DNA of 64,000 nt from the NCBI GenBank assembly GCA_013115145.1, contig JAAPAO010000051.1, forward strand, positions 1 to 64,000. The letters are read 5' to 3'. Each line of letters opens with the position of its first letter. Position 1 is the first letter of the stretch. A program made the position numbers and the translations under genes. Under the pieces are notes generated by a model. That model saw nothing but the letters and a program-made list of their open reading frames with translations. It was not told the DNA's origin and ran no database searches. This document shows positions 11,993-24,129 of this stretch, in pieces. The stretch comes from Perkinsus chesapeaki (taxonomy: Eukaryota > Perkinsozoa > Perkinsida > Perkinsidae).

Positions 11993-13054
11993 ATGGACCA
12001 TCAGACTAATGTATTTTACAATCCCGCATATCCTGCTCACAACCCTCATTATCAGCCCAGATGGAACAGCGAACAGCCCTTGTTGAGACCGGCTAAGTCC
12101 TGTTGTGGAGGCCGTTTCAGCAAGCGCCAGTGTGCATGCTGCGTATGCTGTGTGCTCCTTATTTTACTGGGTCTACTTATGACTCTCCTGCTATTCTTTC
12201 TTGCCCCGGTACTAGCAGAAGATGCTATGAACTCCTCCGAGTTTTATGTCGAAAGCATGGAGATTATTGGCGAGAACACCAGCGAGTGCGATTCCGATGC
12301 TGCATTTTGCCTGGACACTGCGCTCGTATCCACCTTGCCTAATAACATGATGTTTGGAGCTTCTGTGGAACCATTTATCGCCACTATATCAACCGAAAGG
12401 GCAGAAATCGGATATGCATCTATGCCTTCAGTGAAAGTAAAAGCTAACTCTAATACAACAATCGACGAGACGGTTGTTATGGTCGTTACTAACCGTAAGG
12501 AGTTTGATCGATTCTCGGCCTTGGTCATATCCAGCGAGAGTGTGAAGGTGAATCTTCAAGCAGACCTTACTGTTGAAACGTTCGGTATTAAGTTCTCCGG
12601 TCTCAAGCTCGACAGAGTAATGACCTTCAAAGGTCTTGGCAATTTCACAGACCAGCAACCGGCGATGGTTGACTTAGATCTCACTACTTCCCTTGGGGAC
12701 GTTGTGCGAGGCCGTGCTAGGTTTTTGGCCACGTTACTGGTGGAGAACCCGTCTATTGTCAGTGTCAGTGATGTTGGTGTTATCTTTGGTGATATCATGT
12801 ATGGTAAAAACCAGATTGGTATGTTCAAAACTGATGAGGATCTCTCGATTGCTGCTGGGAAGAATTCGACTGTTGCCGCCGAGCTTGAGTTTAAAGCTAG
12901 TTTCGGTATGCTAAAGCTTGTGGGAGATCTCATACTGACCCTGATAGGCGGAGACGACGTGTGGGTTGACGTCAAAGGTCGTAACTCTTCCAACCACGTG
13001 TTTGACGCCGCTGTGAAATCGATCGGAGTTCGTATGTTATTGGCTGGACGCTAA
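11993..13054 (+). CDS. Membrane-anchored LEA2/DUF3712-like protein
   Basis: Single uninterrupted frame of 353 residues. The N-terminal 50 residues are hydrophilic with a Cys-rich cluster (CCGGRFSKRQCACC). One transmembrane helix covers about residues 50-72. The rest is a beta-rich ectodomain with many N-glycosylation sequons (NSS, NTS, NTT, NFT, NST) and alternating hydrophobic strands. This resembles the LEA-2/DUF3712 fold of yeast and protist type II membrane proteins, where the role is structural or unknown. The start MDHQTN was preferred to the open frame from 11894 because the upstream part has no ATG and a different composition. It is one of few intronless genes here. Confidence 0.65.
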   Translation: MDHQTNVFYNPAYPAHNPHYQPRWNSEQPLLRPAKSCCGGRFSKRQCACCVCCVLLILLGLLMTLLLFFLAPVLAEDAMNSSEFYVESMEIIGENTSECDSDAAFCLDTALVSTLPNNMMFGASVEPFIATISTERAEIGYASMPSVKVKANSNTTIDETVVMVVTNRKEFDRFSALVISSESVKVNLQADLTVETFGIKFSGLKLDRVMTFKGLGNFTDQQPAMVDLDLTTSLGDVVRGRARFLATLLVENPSIVSVSDVGVIFGDIMYGKNQIGMFKTDEDLSIAAGKNSTVAAELEFKASFGMLKLVGDLILTLIGGDDVWVDVKGRNSSNHVFDAAVKSIGVRMLLAGR

Positions 13055-13180
13055 TAACGACTGGGGATGCTTTACATGCATGATTGAAACTGACTGTCTT
13101 GGAGTTCATCTTAAAGTTGAGTTATTCAGTGAAAGCGAAGCGGTGAAACTCATGAAGTTGTGAAGGTAATTAATGAAGGC

Positions 13181-14542
13181 ATGTTTCGTCGGGCGGGAGT
13201 CCTCCACCCGGACGCTCTGTCCTCAACGCACTCGACATCAGATGAGCCGGGGAGCCACAACGGGAGAAAGAAACAGGAGGATTATATGGATACGATGAGC
13301 ACAGATCAAATGAACAAAACGTAAGCTGTGTAAGTTCCTGCAATATCGGTCAAGACTCCGTATCAGTTACGGAGTTGGTTACCGGCTATTGTGCAAGAAC
13401 GGTTACTCCGGCGAGGGTTCCTTGGGGAAAACGAACAAAGGGGTTACAGCGCCGATCGCCGTCTATCGCCGCAGAGATAAAGAAGGTAGGAAGTAAAGAC
13501 ATTTGTATTACATAATGTAATTCACATTCCTCTTCTAGGCTTGCGTGATGATGAGCGAGAGCAGCGAGTCAAGCAGAAGCTGAATCGGCGTGCTCGGCGA
13601 CAAAAGAGAAGAAATGCCCACGGGCCCCAGGGTGACATAGCCACTCGCGAGAAGCTGCTGCAAGGGCTCGTACGGCTCATACGATCGACCGGCCAGGACC
13701 AGATGCCACTATGGCTTGCTGCTCATAAAGTCCAGGCAGATGCTGAAGGGCTCAGGAGCATCATAAAGTTGTATCCGAAGCACTTTCAGATTACTCACTA
13801 CGAAGGTGAAGATCATGTGGTGCTCAGGAATCTGTCAGCTGATACTATTGTCTGCGAATGCAGCGCGTCGTTTCCCACGAGGGATGCCTGTATTTTGCAT
13901 CTTAGCGAAGTCGTTGTTAACCCGACTAATCCAACTGATGCCACACACCCGCAGCTGATCGGAAGGCTGTCTGAGACGTCCAGCGGTCAAGTGGATACAC
14001 TGTACTGCCTAGTATGCGATACGAAATTCCGGTCAGCCATAGCACTTGCCGTTCACTCGCTCGGAGCTCGAGTTGACGAGTCTATATCCGAGCATCGACA
14101 GTTTGGCTACTCCCTACTCTGCGCAGCGGCATCTGGCAACGAGGACGACTTTGACCAGTTCTTCAAGGCACTCAAGTCGCATGATGGCTCCTTCAACTGG
14201 GACTCTTTTGGTGCGGCTTGCGCCGACCCCGGTGTCGAAATTGAGTTTTCTGAACCCGACGTTCTCTGCACTGGTGAGATCCAGTCATGTGGTAGCAGCG
14301 ACGACTCGGTTAGTGAGGTTGCTATCGTAGATCTCGACGAGACTGACGAAGAGGAAGAAGACTGCGAATGCGTAGAAATCGTCAGCGATACTGCGCCTAT
14401 CGATCTGGATTCTCGCCAGCATTCTCGCCCTTCGGTGAACAAACTCAGATATAATGCAACACAGTCGAGTCGGAAATCAATACCAAGTGCGCACACATTG
14501 AGCAACAACGCGGTAATGGTTGTGGAGGACGCCGATTTCTAA
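13181..14542 (+). CDS. Zinc-finger-like protein of unknown function
   Basis: Three exons joined in frame: MFRRAGVL at 13181, a middle exon from about 13355, and a long last exon from about 13540. The second intron starts after RRRDKE and resumes at GLRDDEREQ. The central part has a basic helix (KQKLNRRARRQKRR), a region around LWLAAHKVQADAEG, an incomplete Cys/His cluster (CECSASFPTRDACILHL) and a better C2H2-like unit (YCLVCDTKFRSAIALAVH). The C terminus is acidic (DLDETDEEEEDCECVEI). This combination suggests nuclear RNA or chromatin binding, but I do not recognise the family. Confidence 0.65.
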
Positions 14543-14721
14543 TTGTTGTATCGTACACCTACTTGTAATGTTCAGTCATATTTGGGCACCATTCCCGTAT
14601 CATATATTAATAATACGTTTATTATATTGTTGTGCCATGTTGCGCTAGTCAGAGGCTTCAGCGTTGTCTTAGGTAGATTGGAGGTCAAGGGTGGAACCAG
14701 CGAAGGTATCTCGCAGATCCA

Positions 14722-15648
14722 ATGATATCGATAAATGATATATCTATACGTTGTAAGAGATGTGAGATGTAACTTTGTCCAAATCTAGCGCCGACAGGCA
14801 ACGACCCGCAATGCAATACGGTACTCGGTAATGGACATGGGCAAGACATCTCTGATGTAGTTGATGACGCTACTAAGGGTTCACGTTCCTACAAGTGTTT
14901 GAACTGCCCTCATATATTTTGCAGGCAGCATGCAGTAAAATGGTTCAAGTGGGTTTCCATTCATTGTCTATCAAGTTATACATCTGGTCCATAGATCAGG
15001 CCGCGTGTGCCCTGTATGCAATGCCCGGACAGGTGTGGCCTCATTCACGCCTGGCTTCGAGCTCGAGGCGACAGCCATCAATGCACCAGTACAAATAGTT
15101 GAGCTTCTTGCGCTATTACGGCAGCTTAATCAGGTTACATCACGTAACCCCTCATTAGGGTACTCTCCTATGGTGCTTGCTGATGCCCTGTATGAGAACT
15201 ACGAATTCCATTCTGAGCAGCTACGTATGGAGACCTCCAAAACTATGATACCTCGTCAAGGTGAGTTTATGGTCAATCTGTCGGTGATTTTAACTCCCTC
15301 AGTGGCACAAGCGAAGCTTGCCGAGGCCGCCAGGGAGTATGCCAAGCGAGCTGAGAAAGTAAGTAATAGCATCCCCTGCCTATCTCGGAGCTGTCGCTGA
15401 AGGCTCGAGCCCAAACCCAAACAGTGAAGAAGGAATACCTTCGGGTGAAGACCCAGACGGAGAGGCTGAAGCATGCTATTGCTCAACAAGAACAGGAACT
15501 TCAACGTTTGTATGAACACTTAAGCTCGTCGAGTCGTGTCGATGTCATCTGCAGGGCTCATCTATTACGCTGCCAAGGCATAGCCTGCGGCAAGGCCTCT
15601 CGGGAAGCGTCCGCCTCCGCTAAGAGAAGACGAGTGCTTCATTTATGA
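14722..15648 (+). CDS. RING/coiled-coil protein resembling HEI10/ZIP3
   Basis: A RING-like zinc cluster (CLNCPHIFCRQH, then CPVCN) spans an intron near 14950-14995. It is followed by a long helical region (YSPMVLADALYENYEFHSEQ, then AREYAKRAEK and TERLKHAIAQQEQELQRLYE), and the protein ends in a basic tail (AKRRRVLHL). RING, then a helical block, then a basic tail is the layout of CCNB1IP1/HEI10 and Zip3 SUMO/ubiquitin ligases that mark meiotic crossovers. The first Cys pair of a classic RING is incomplete (only QCN is seen). The start at 14722 relies on a 36-nt intron and is the weakest part. A generic RING E3 remains possible. Confidence 0.55.
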
Positions 15649-15765
15649 AACAACCCTGTCAACGTGTCAGCGGCTTCCTCGCTGGCATTGCATGTTTGAT
15701 GTCTCATCTAGAACCATATGATTTTGTGTCCTCGCCATGAGATTACAGTGAATGTTAGTTGACCC

Positions 15766-17015
15766 ATGACCACCGGCCGTCCCTACTTTTCGCGGGAATG
15801 GAGTGATCCCTGGGTCGAGATCGAGGCAGACTCGATGAACTGCAGAGAGTCCATCGGTTTTGGTCATCCCATGTGGGGAGTGTCACTTGGAAGTTGGGGC
15901 GTTCGGTCGACCGAGAGGTCCGGGAAGTAAGATTTGTACTCATGCCATTGGCTTGACCCTTTAGCAGATTTCGCATCACCCTTGAAGTTCGTCCGAGTCC
16001 AGAAATTCGTAGCGGTGCCATCATCGGTTTCGCTGCAGTACCCCACAGTACCACAAATAGCACGAAGTGCATACTGTGTATCGACTACCGAACAGGACGC
16101 CTCGGGAAATCCTCCAATACCGACTCGCAGATCATACTTTGGTCTAAGCCGGTTGGTGGCATCCATACTCATGATCCTACAGTGGTCAGCGCAGAGCTCA
16201 GCCTGAGGGACGGCAAAGTTTGGTTTGAAGGCTTAGGCAATTCCGGTCAGCTGCAAATACCCACTTGGCAACTGACGAAGAACTGCATCTGGGTTCCCTT
16301 TGTGGCGCTTCGAGACTGCAGGGTAACTAAGGTTGACGCTAAGTCGATACCCCCATTTGAAGTGGGATCGGTGTCTCTAAACTCTCCCCGGACTGTGTAT
16401 TGTACCTGTGGACCGCCACTCAGCGGCAAGTCATTTGAGCTTAATAAGGCCCTAACAGCTGGCAAAGTCACAGGTGTGGTACTGAACCTTTCCGAGCGTG
16501 CAATCCTGAATCGAGCATGTCTCGATGAGGATGCGAAGAACCCGAATACAGGAAAGTCGGAAAAGGTCGCATTTGACGAGATAATGCTAGCCTACGAGCC
16601 GCCAATTGCCAACTGGAAACGTCATCACGCAATGTTTGTATGGAAACAGCTGCAAAAAATGTCTAAACGATGGCCATCATGTAACGCAGTTATCCTTGAT
16701 TCCTGCCATATACTCGAGGCCTACCGTCAATGGTTGCGTAACTCCGTTGTGCCCAAGAACGTGACTATTCAGTATACGGTCGTACTCCCAGACTCAGTGA
16801 GGACCCTTCAAGAAAGGCAGGGAGCTGCACAGGCGCTTCGTAAAATGATAACATCTGCCGGAAAGTCGGTGTTTTCTCTGCCAACAGAAGGTAAAGGTGT
16901 AAAAGTCGTCCATGCTACCGTTGGAGGACGTGAAGTGTCGCAACGGGTTTTCGATCAATGGCTGAAGGACGTTCAGGAGCCGGAAACGAAGCGTATTACC
17001 CAAACCGGAGAGTAA
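15766..17015 (+). CDS. hnRNP-U-like protein: SPRY plus P-loop kinase-like domain
   Basis: Exon 1 starts MTTGRPYFSREWSDPWVEIE at 15766 and ends at a 37-nt intron near 15929. The next exon runs open to 17015. The first half (RFRITLEVRPSPEIRSGAII, later LSLRDGKVWFEGLGNSGQ) reads as a SPRY-type beta-sandwich, with the usual ending CRVTKVD. The second half has a Walker A motif, GPPLSGKS, and helical segments such as ERAILNRACLDEDAKN, as in the ATP-binding C-terminal domain of hnRNP U. That family binds RNA and acts in nuclear RNA handling. The SPRY is divergent, so the name is by architecture. Confidence 0.6.
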
Positions 17016-17050
17016 TTAGAGTTTCATAGTTTTGGTAAGGTACACGAAGA

Positions 17051-17310
17051 ATGTTTGCTGATGTCACTGCTGAAGATGCTGCGGACTTATCTCTACTGAA
17101 TGGTCAGTGTGCTAGTTTAGAGATTGATGTACCATGTTACGATGAGTTCTGGCCGAAACCTCACCACGAGCACGTGGAAAAGTAAGACCCACTACTTCAG
17201 AGTAGCTACTTGAGGTCATCAGGTCAGCTGAAGAGAAGGAAACTCCATCAGCCGCGACAGCTGGAGCTGACACCATCTATGGAATGCTTGACGAGTTAGA
17301 CGATTTATAA
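17051..17310 (+). CDS. Small acidic protein, unknown
   Basis: Starts 36 bp after the preceding stop. MFADVTAEDAADLSLLNG, a short Cys- and His-containing centre (CYDEFWPKPHHEHVEK), one 41-nt intron near 17182, and an acidic end (IYGMLDELDDL). About 72 residues. No family recognised; a small subunit or adaptor is the most that can be said. Confidence 0.55.
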
Positions 17311-17417
17311 TTTCCTATTCGGCTAGTGACTTTGTGTTTTTGAGTTATTTACAACCGCATATGACTTGAACGAGAAGCAGGCATGCAAGTTCAACAGAAA
17401 CGTTACCGAAACACATC

Positions 17418-17771
17418 ATGCTTGGCTGGAATTACGAGTGGTTTCATGCTGGTTGTCCCCTGCGGAGTCGTGTAGCGTCTCTGATGCCTCTGGTCCCTCC
17501 ACCATTCCCACGGTCGACGGCAAGCTGACGTACCGGATCGACAGCTGCAGTTCCTTGAAGCACTTTGGCTCTAAAGACACTGGTATTGCTATTAAGCGCT
17601 TGGCATCAAAAGAAACTAGTTTGGCTGCTGCTTTTGCTATTCCTCTGAAAGATGAAAATGACAACCTTATCAACGTGGCGTGTACATACCGGACAGCCAT
17701 AGCAAGTGCTATGTCCCCACGAGCATGCACTGTTATATCCTCCTCTCCATCTCTGCATCGATTGTAAATGA
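17418..17771 (+). CDS. Small hypothetical protein
   Basis: A short two- or three-exon model beginning MLGWNYEC at 17418, with a 36-nt intron ending in TAG near 17475. The body (VDGKLTYRIDSCSSLKHFG, later LAAAFAIPLKDENDN) is compositionally normal coding sequence. A further 28-nt intron would give a Cys-containing end (LCPHEH...CIDCK) at 17771; reading through stops at 17767. Convergent with the NRPS-like gene, whose stop lies at 17883. Function unknown. Confidence 0.4.
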
Positions 17772-17882
17772 GTGTTCCTAGCCTGTGTGGCTCGGTCGAC
17801 TGGGACACTTTAATAACATCAGTAACGAGTGGGTCTGGTGCAGTCCAGAGCTACGAACGAAAACAACTAACCACGGTAACGA

Positions 17883-20800
17883 CTATCGATCAACTACCGG
17901 CTCGCTAGCCGGAAAAGGAACAGGAAGCAAATGGTAGATTCTGACCGAAGGGTCATTCGTTCCAGGTATCGAGCCATATCCCATAGCCTAAGATAACGAG
18001 CAATAGAATAGAAGATTCCCAAGTATGAACTGAGCACTGACCTTCTGTACTTCATCACGAGAGTGGTATTGGAGATCTCGAATGGGCGTAACTCCGATCA
18101 ACTGTGAAGGCTTATCGGGAGATGACACCAATTTACTATTCACTCTTGCAGGTGCCTGGAAAGTCTCTTTGAAGCACTTATCCAGGTATACACTACTTAC
18201 TCTTATCGCTTGGGCTGTTGGCACTATACCGATGCATCTGAGGGAAGTCCCACTCAAACTTTGGGGTCCCTCTTTGAGGTGCCGCCGAAGGTGGCGAGTT
18301 ACAAACTGTATCTACAGCGACTCCAACTGGACAAGTCCTACAACCCATACTGTAAGTATTACTTGTCTTCTGTCAGCGCCTACACCAAGCCATGCACCAG
18401 GGGTCGGAAGAGCTTCGAGTACCTCAGTTATTGCTTTGTTCCTCATGCTGCTCACGAGGCAAACAAAAACTAACTTGCCAGAGAATTCCACGTTCTCTCG
18501 TAACACATTGACGACACGATCAGGAAACGTCAGAAAGGACCAAACAATCACATCAAATTCAAGGTGTTATGTCTAGGTATTCATTCGCCCATTGGCGATG
18601 CGCTTTTCGAGCGAAAAGCTGTTCAATCGCAGTGGGAAGGTGACCAGTAACATACTTTGAAAGCCAGGAGAAAGGAAACCATTCCCAATCAAGCATCATT
18701 CGAATTCCCCAATCCGTATCGCTGGTGGACCTAATCGAGCAGACAATATGCTCCACTTCATAATGGTGGCCCTCTACAGGTATCGGGATTCCTCTATATA
18801 GAGGTGTATCGGGCGCATGCCACGACCGTCCGCTTCACCATTCCTCTCAATACGATCGTAAGACGAGACGTGCCTCACACAAAGGTCGTCCATTTCTGGT
18901 AAACTGGTGATCAGGTTCACTGTTATAGGGAAGCACCTGAGGCCCGACAGGAAGCCTTGCTAGATGATCCAACTCTCGAAGACTCGTACTTTCGCGTCCA
19001 CGGTCGATCAGCCAATGAAGTCGAATATAGCTGCGCTCCCGCTGTGTAATTCATATTCTCATGGATTCGTCCCTGTAGTTGTGCTATGACGTCAAATAAA
19101 GATGTATTGTAATCACAAGGGATGAATCCCAAGTCTGCGTACTCCGCAAAGAAACCGAACATTCGAGACTGTTCCTGACCGGGCCATGACGGTACCACAT
19201 GCGACCTCGGTGCCATTCTCTTACCACACTGTCATCGCGGTTCGTTCGCATGAGCATCAACGGTATTGAATCCCACTCCAATGCTCGGCCAAGGCTTATC
19301 ATGACTACCGCCAAAACAACGATCTCCGTTGGAACTTGGAGCTCCTTGGCAATGATAGCCAAACCGCGGGTGGTACTGCGACTAAGCCAGAGCGTACCTG
19401 TAATTTCTTGTAACACTAAGACCGTATCATAGATGTTACGAGTTCTATTGTCAGCACTCGGCCTCCGAATCTCCATAGCCTGTCTTAAGCGTAGATATTT
19501 CTCGCTACCTTCGATACCATCGAAAAGACGGTGTTGTAGTGTCGGAAAGCAACAAACACTCGGCGGTGGAACCTAACTATCGAATGGAAAATGAAGCAAC
19601 AACGTTATGATGAAAATACCTCTCCAGTAGCAACTTGCTTTAGGACCAGGTCGAGCTCTCGAGCCATCGGTGCAACACAGAAACCGTCCGCGAACAGATG
19701 AGTGAATCGAACGTAAATATAGAACCACCGAAAAGCTGAGCCACGAAAGGCTGGACCAACTACTGAAAACGATTGGTACCTTCCGTTTTGGTATCCACAC
19801 CACGCGGGAGAAGAATATGAAATTCGATGGGTGCTGTGAATGCCTCAGTGAACTTCAGGCGAACAACCAAGTCCCTGAGAGACTTCGATGCCCTCGACTC
19901 TGATTTCGAGCTCGTGAAGTACCTACCAAAAGAATGAAGGGTCGGACTGCAAGATCGCTCACTTTTCATGTATTGGCACAATAGATTTGCTTTGCTCCTT
20001 CCGTGGACCAACCCTTGGCCAACAACTTTTTACGGCTTGTTGCACCCAAGTCGACTCGAGACCAGTTGCCGATGCTAGACTCAAGACCTCCCTACAGCAC
20101 TCTTGTAGTTCTAGTGGATCCAGTGGATAAGAGCGGAAAACTGGATGCCTGAAAAGGGTAGAATCCATACGATATGGATATTGATCATATCCACGCCTGT
20201 TCTCACCTGCTCACCAGAAGTTTCAATGCCTCTCGTATGCTCGATACAGTGGGAGGATGGCGTCTATCTGTATACTCGAACAGCCAGTCACAGGGAGCTC
20301 TCTTCCAGAGGTGAGTGGCGAACATGTTGATACGATATTCCGACGCAAGTGCGACTCCTCGTTCGGAATCTTTCTTTCCCACAGTCTTCGAATCTTCACC
20401 GTCGTCTACCTTCACCTCAATTTTCCTCGCCAAGTCGCCGAGTGTATTGCAGGCCATGACTTCTCGTGGGTTCAACTGAGATGCAGTAACCATTAGACGC
20501 AATCTTAATGAGCGTACATTAATGCCCCATCTATGTGAGGCCTTGGCACACAACAAAACCGTGCTCAGTGAGGATATCCCAGCCAGGCTACTTGTAGATG
20601 AGCAGCCACCTCTGTCCCCAGATTCCCAGCCGAGACTTTGCAGCAGAGACCCGACAATGCCCACGGTATCGCTCTCGTCAGTGGGGGAGATATTCGGAGC
20701 AGACTTTCGAGGGGGACGCCGTAACGGTGGACGAGTATTGGTACCATTGAGCTTTACGTCAACCAGCTGTATATCATCCCACAGGCAGGACTCGCATACA

Positions 20801-23800
20801 AACCTGACCAAATCGAAGGTGGCCATTTCATTGACCAACTGTTAACCTCACTCATATTTGCCATGTCTCTTGACTTTTTGCGAATTTTGCGTACTAGTGG
20901 AAGTTGTGGTACTATCACACGAACTAAGACTTAAAGGAATGCAGGTTGGAATAGAACGATCTGAGGCGACTCACCCATCTCGGCCTTGGGCTTTCCAGTT
21001 AACCTCAGACTCTCTCCATCGCCATTTCCCATGGCTCTCTCGGAACCAGCAGTCTTTGTTGTCTTTAGTTCTGCAGTTCTTACGAACATCACAGTGATAC
21101 CAGCGATCTCTATTCACTTTGGCGATCGGTCGTTTCTTCTTTGGCTGCCGAGCTTTTGGCTTTGGTACGTTGCCATAATTGGTGATTGCCCCAATCAGTT
21201 TCGATATCATGGAAGCTTTCTTGCTTACTGCTGCGCCTACCGACATTGACCTCGTGACTCTAGTTAATATGCCTCCCAGATACCAACAGATGAGCCGCAG
21301 AGGATTCTTCAGGTAGGGCTTCCAATTATTCCAACGCCACTGATGTGACAGGTAGATGCCGGCCTCCACTGAGCTTATCGTAGGCCAAAATAACACTTGC
21401 CTCAGTGGGAAGGTTATGCATACGAACACTAGTATGAGCATCTGAATACTCCACCATGTGTGTGCAAGGGTCACAGCCAAGCTAGCTTTGAGACAGTACT
21501 CGCCGTAGGGGAATGCATCCTCGAACCAGGAGATAAAGGAGGTACAAATTTGTGCGCAACTCTTGGCAAATCGCTCTAGAGAATCCTCTGTTTCAATCGA
21601 AGCACCACAAGCAGGTGACGTATCCGATTGTATAGCAATCGCAGCATAGTCCAAAAGAGGATAATAGAAGAAGATTACCAACATTAACGATAGGAATAGC
21701 GAGTAAAAGGTACCGCGGCAGATAAAATGGCCCAGGACGGAAAACACTGTTATCAACAAGAGGTGTATGGACACCCCAAGGTAAACTGCCGCACGGGACC
21801 TCGCGACCGACTTCGGCATAAGGCCTCCACCAAGTTCATAGAGTTCGCGGTAACTAGTATCATCCGGTAGAAGCCCGTCTGCGGGTTGTGCTAGAGGTGG
21901 TGGTCGGGCTGTAACCATGGAGAGCAATTCTCTCTTAACGACCTTGCCTGTTACTGGATGCGTGGGTAGCCACGCACTTGGTACGAGAAAATGCATGCAC
22001 TGGGTTGACATCCCCGGCAAACTACTACGTATAGCCGCCAATGCTCTCGGCACGCTGATACGACATGTCTGTCCAAATCTCATAACGGCATGTATTTCAC
22101 CGCCTGGAACTCCGTGATCTACGATCAACATAACTTTACTATCACCACCTAAAGTCTGAGCCATAGCATCTTCTAACATGGATATTTTCGCAAAGGCTCC
22201 ACCGACCTTGATCAGGTCACCCTCACGACCCAGACATTCCACCAGAGATCGGCAGCATCCACCGCTGGAAGCCACGAGCCTGACTACATCCTCTGTTTCG
22301 AACATCGCAGTGTGGACAGTCGTTTCATAATGTGAGGAAGGCACACCATCGCATGTGACAGAATCCGTGTTGGGTAGAGGGCCACTGACATATCCCGGTG
22401 TAACCATTCTCCCACTCATAACCATTGTCCCCGTATCTGTGGATGAACCGAGAGGCTTGGTGCTGACCTCGCATCCAGATACGATCCTGTAACGAACAGG
22501 TGGGGCAATGCCTTTAGGGCTGGTAGGCGTGCGCAAGCAGTAGAGCGATAGCCAATATCTGAGTTACATAGTTTACATCACAAAGGAACACAATAGGACA
22601 ACTACTCGGTTGCCACCAGCAGCTCTATTATCGTTGCACTTGCCCACTTGTTGACTACGGTTTGGGGACAAGCTTCACCCCAAGTAAAAACCAGCTATGC
22701 AAAGCCACCAACTAAAACTGCGAGCTTGCCTCATAACACCTACCAGTTTCTTTTCCCGTATTGTACCACCCCTGCTCCACCACTCTTCTTGAGGAGGAGG
22801 CATGGCTTCCATCAGAGTCGGCACCAGACCAGCTATAACAGTATCATATCTCCCAGACATCATGCTATATTTTATCATATTATACGGCCCCTCGGTAACC
22901 CCCATAGAGCCAAGTTTGGTCTGAGTAGGCGACGATGAGGGAATGATCTGAGAGCATCGATAGCAGGACTCTGAGCTCTGGATAGCAGCCAAGCTACGAG
23001 GGTTCCTCCGAATGCTAAGCAGATATCCACCTGTCCATAGCAACTTGCTGCCCAGTAGACACTGCCTGATAGGGTCGATACAAAGGAGTTTACCAAGCAA
23101 AAGTCTACACTTACTTGAGTTGATCACAGCAGACCTTCCGACTCCTTTCCATGTCGATGGAATAACTTCGCCGTAATTATCCAGTTCATGCATTATCATG
23201 CCTAGAGTGATGCGAACACATTTGCTACTGGCGGTCGAACCTACCAACGAGCACAACACTAGGATGGTGCAGGTGAAAGCAATGGGCTTACCTCCGGTGA
23301 AGTGGAAAGCGGCAGTCTCATCGTCATGGAAACGATGAGCAATGAGGAAGTCATCGTCACATTCCTCGCGGCCGGTAGACGATAGAATAGTCTCGACATC
23401 CACCCGATGACAATCGATGCCCGCATCGGCACCAATTAGTAGGACTGGTTCCAACAGCTGTTGCACTTGCACAGCTCTCGCTTCCTCCTGGTCTCTGGGC
23501 ACCTCAACTCCCCCACTGGTTAGGCTAACTGTTGGTATTCCGGCTAGTAAACACCCCAAGTACCTACATAGCCTTATGGCCTGAGGTGTGTCGAAGCCAC
23601 TTACACTATGTACCAATCTATTCCTCTGGTAAGGCTCAGTGCAACAGTTCTGCGAGAGCTACCACCCTCCGAGTGGAACAAGGAGTTGTTACGTAGATAT
23701 TCGTGAATGTCTACCCCACACTTAACAGCTTTTCTATAGAGTTCATCATACGTTATCTGACCTCGACAAGCCTGAGAGTCTTTGCTGTGCCATATGGATA

Positions 23801-23915
23801 CCTGTTTTAGGACATCTCCCTCCTGGCCCATCTCAATGGCTGCGACAGTACTCTTGTCCGATGCAGCATTCCGGAACCAGTCATTAAAGGTGGTTATTGG
23901 AGCTCGGGTACTCAT
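17883..23915 (-). CDS. Membrane-embedded NRPS-like enzyme: adenylation - TM - carrier - condensation
   Basis: Order from the start at 23915 (MSTRAPITTF): an AMP-binding domain with the A3-like loop FHFTGGSTASSK near 23270, GVTEGPYNM near 22900, the A8 block REGDLIKVGGAFAKISMLED near 22220 and the A10-like HPVTGKVVKREL near 21945. Several transmembrane helices follow at about 21820-21350 (AVYLGVSIHLLLITVFSV; LSLMLVIFFYYPLLDY), then a lysine-rich linker. A carrier-like domain at about 20660-20440 has AGISSLSTVLL, with the Ser of the usual GxDSL site in place, and TLGDLARKIE. A condensation-type domain at about 20200-18560 has THLFADGF, matching HHxxxDG without the first His, and GFFAEYADLGFIP. 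A C-terminal unknown part ends at 17883. Introns are 40-60 nt. Substrate unknown; expected to load an acid on the carrier and condense it at a membrane. Confidence 0.75.
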
Positions 23916-24129
23916 TCCTGTTTGACTATATGTCAGCCCATCGATATGATTACCGGCATACTATACAGATGCATGCATTCCCGTAGATCCGCGAACGATC
24001 CACAACCGGAAGGGAAACAAACACAAGACGAGTGGGCCTAGAAATGTGATTATTGATATTCGGTTCAGCTAATCAAAATCATCGAGATGAAAATGCATAT
24101 CCCGACTGTAACTATTCCGCGGGAATACC

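Noticed and set aside
15864-16172. Minus-strand frame looking like a RVGIGG-type domain
   Set aside because: The plus-strand exon in the same place joins in frame, through a 37-nt intron, to the SPRY/P-loop gene and reads better.
18082-18576. 164-residue plus-strand frame
   Set aside because: Minus-strand exons here continue the NRPS-like gene with consistent short introns; the plus frame has no such support.
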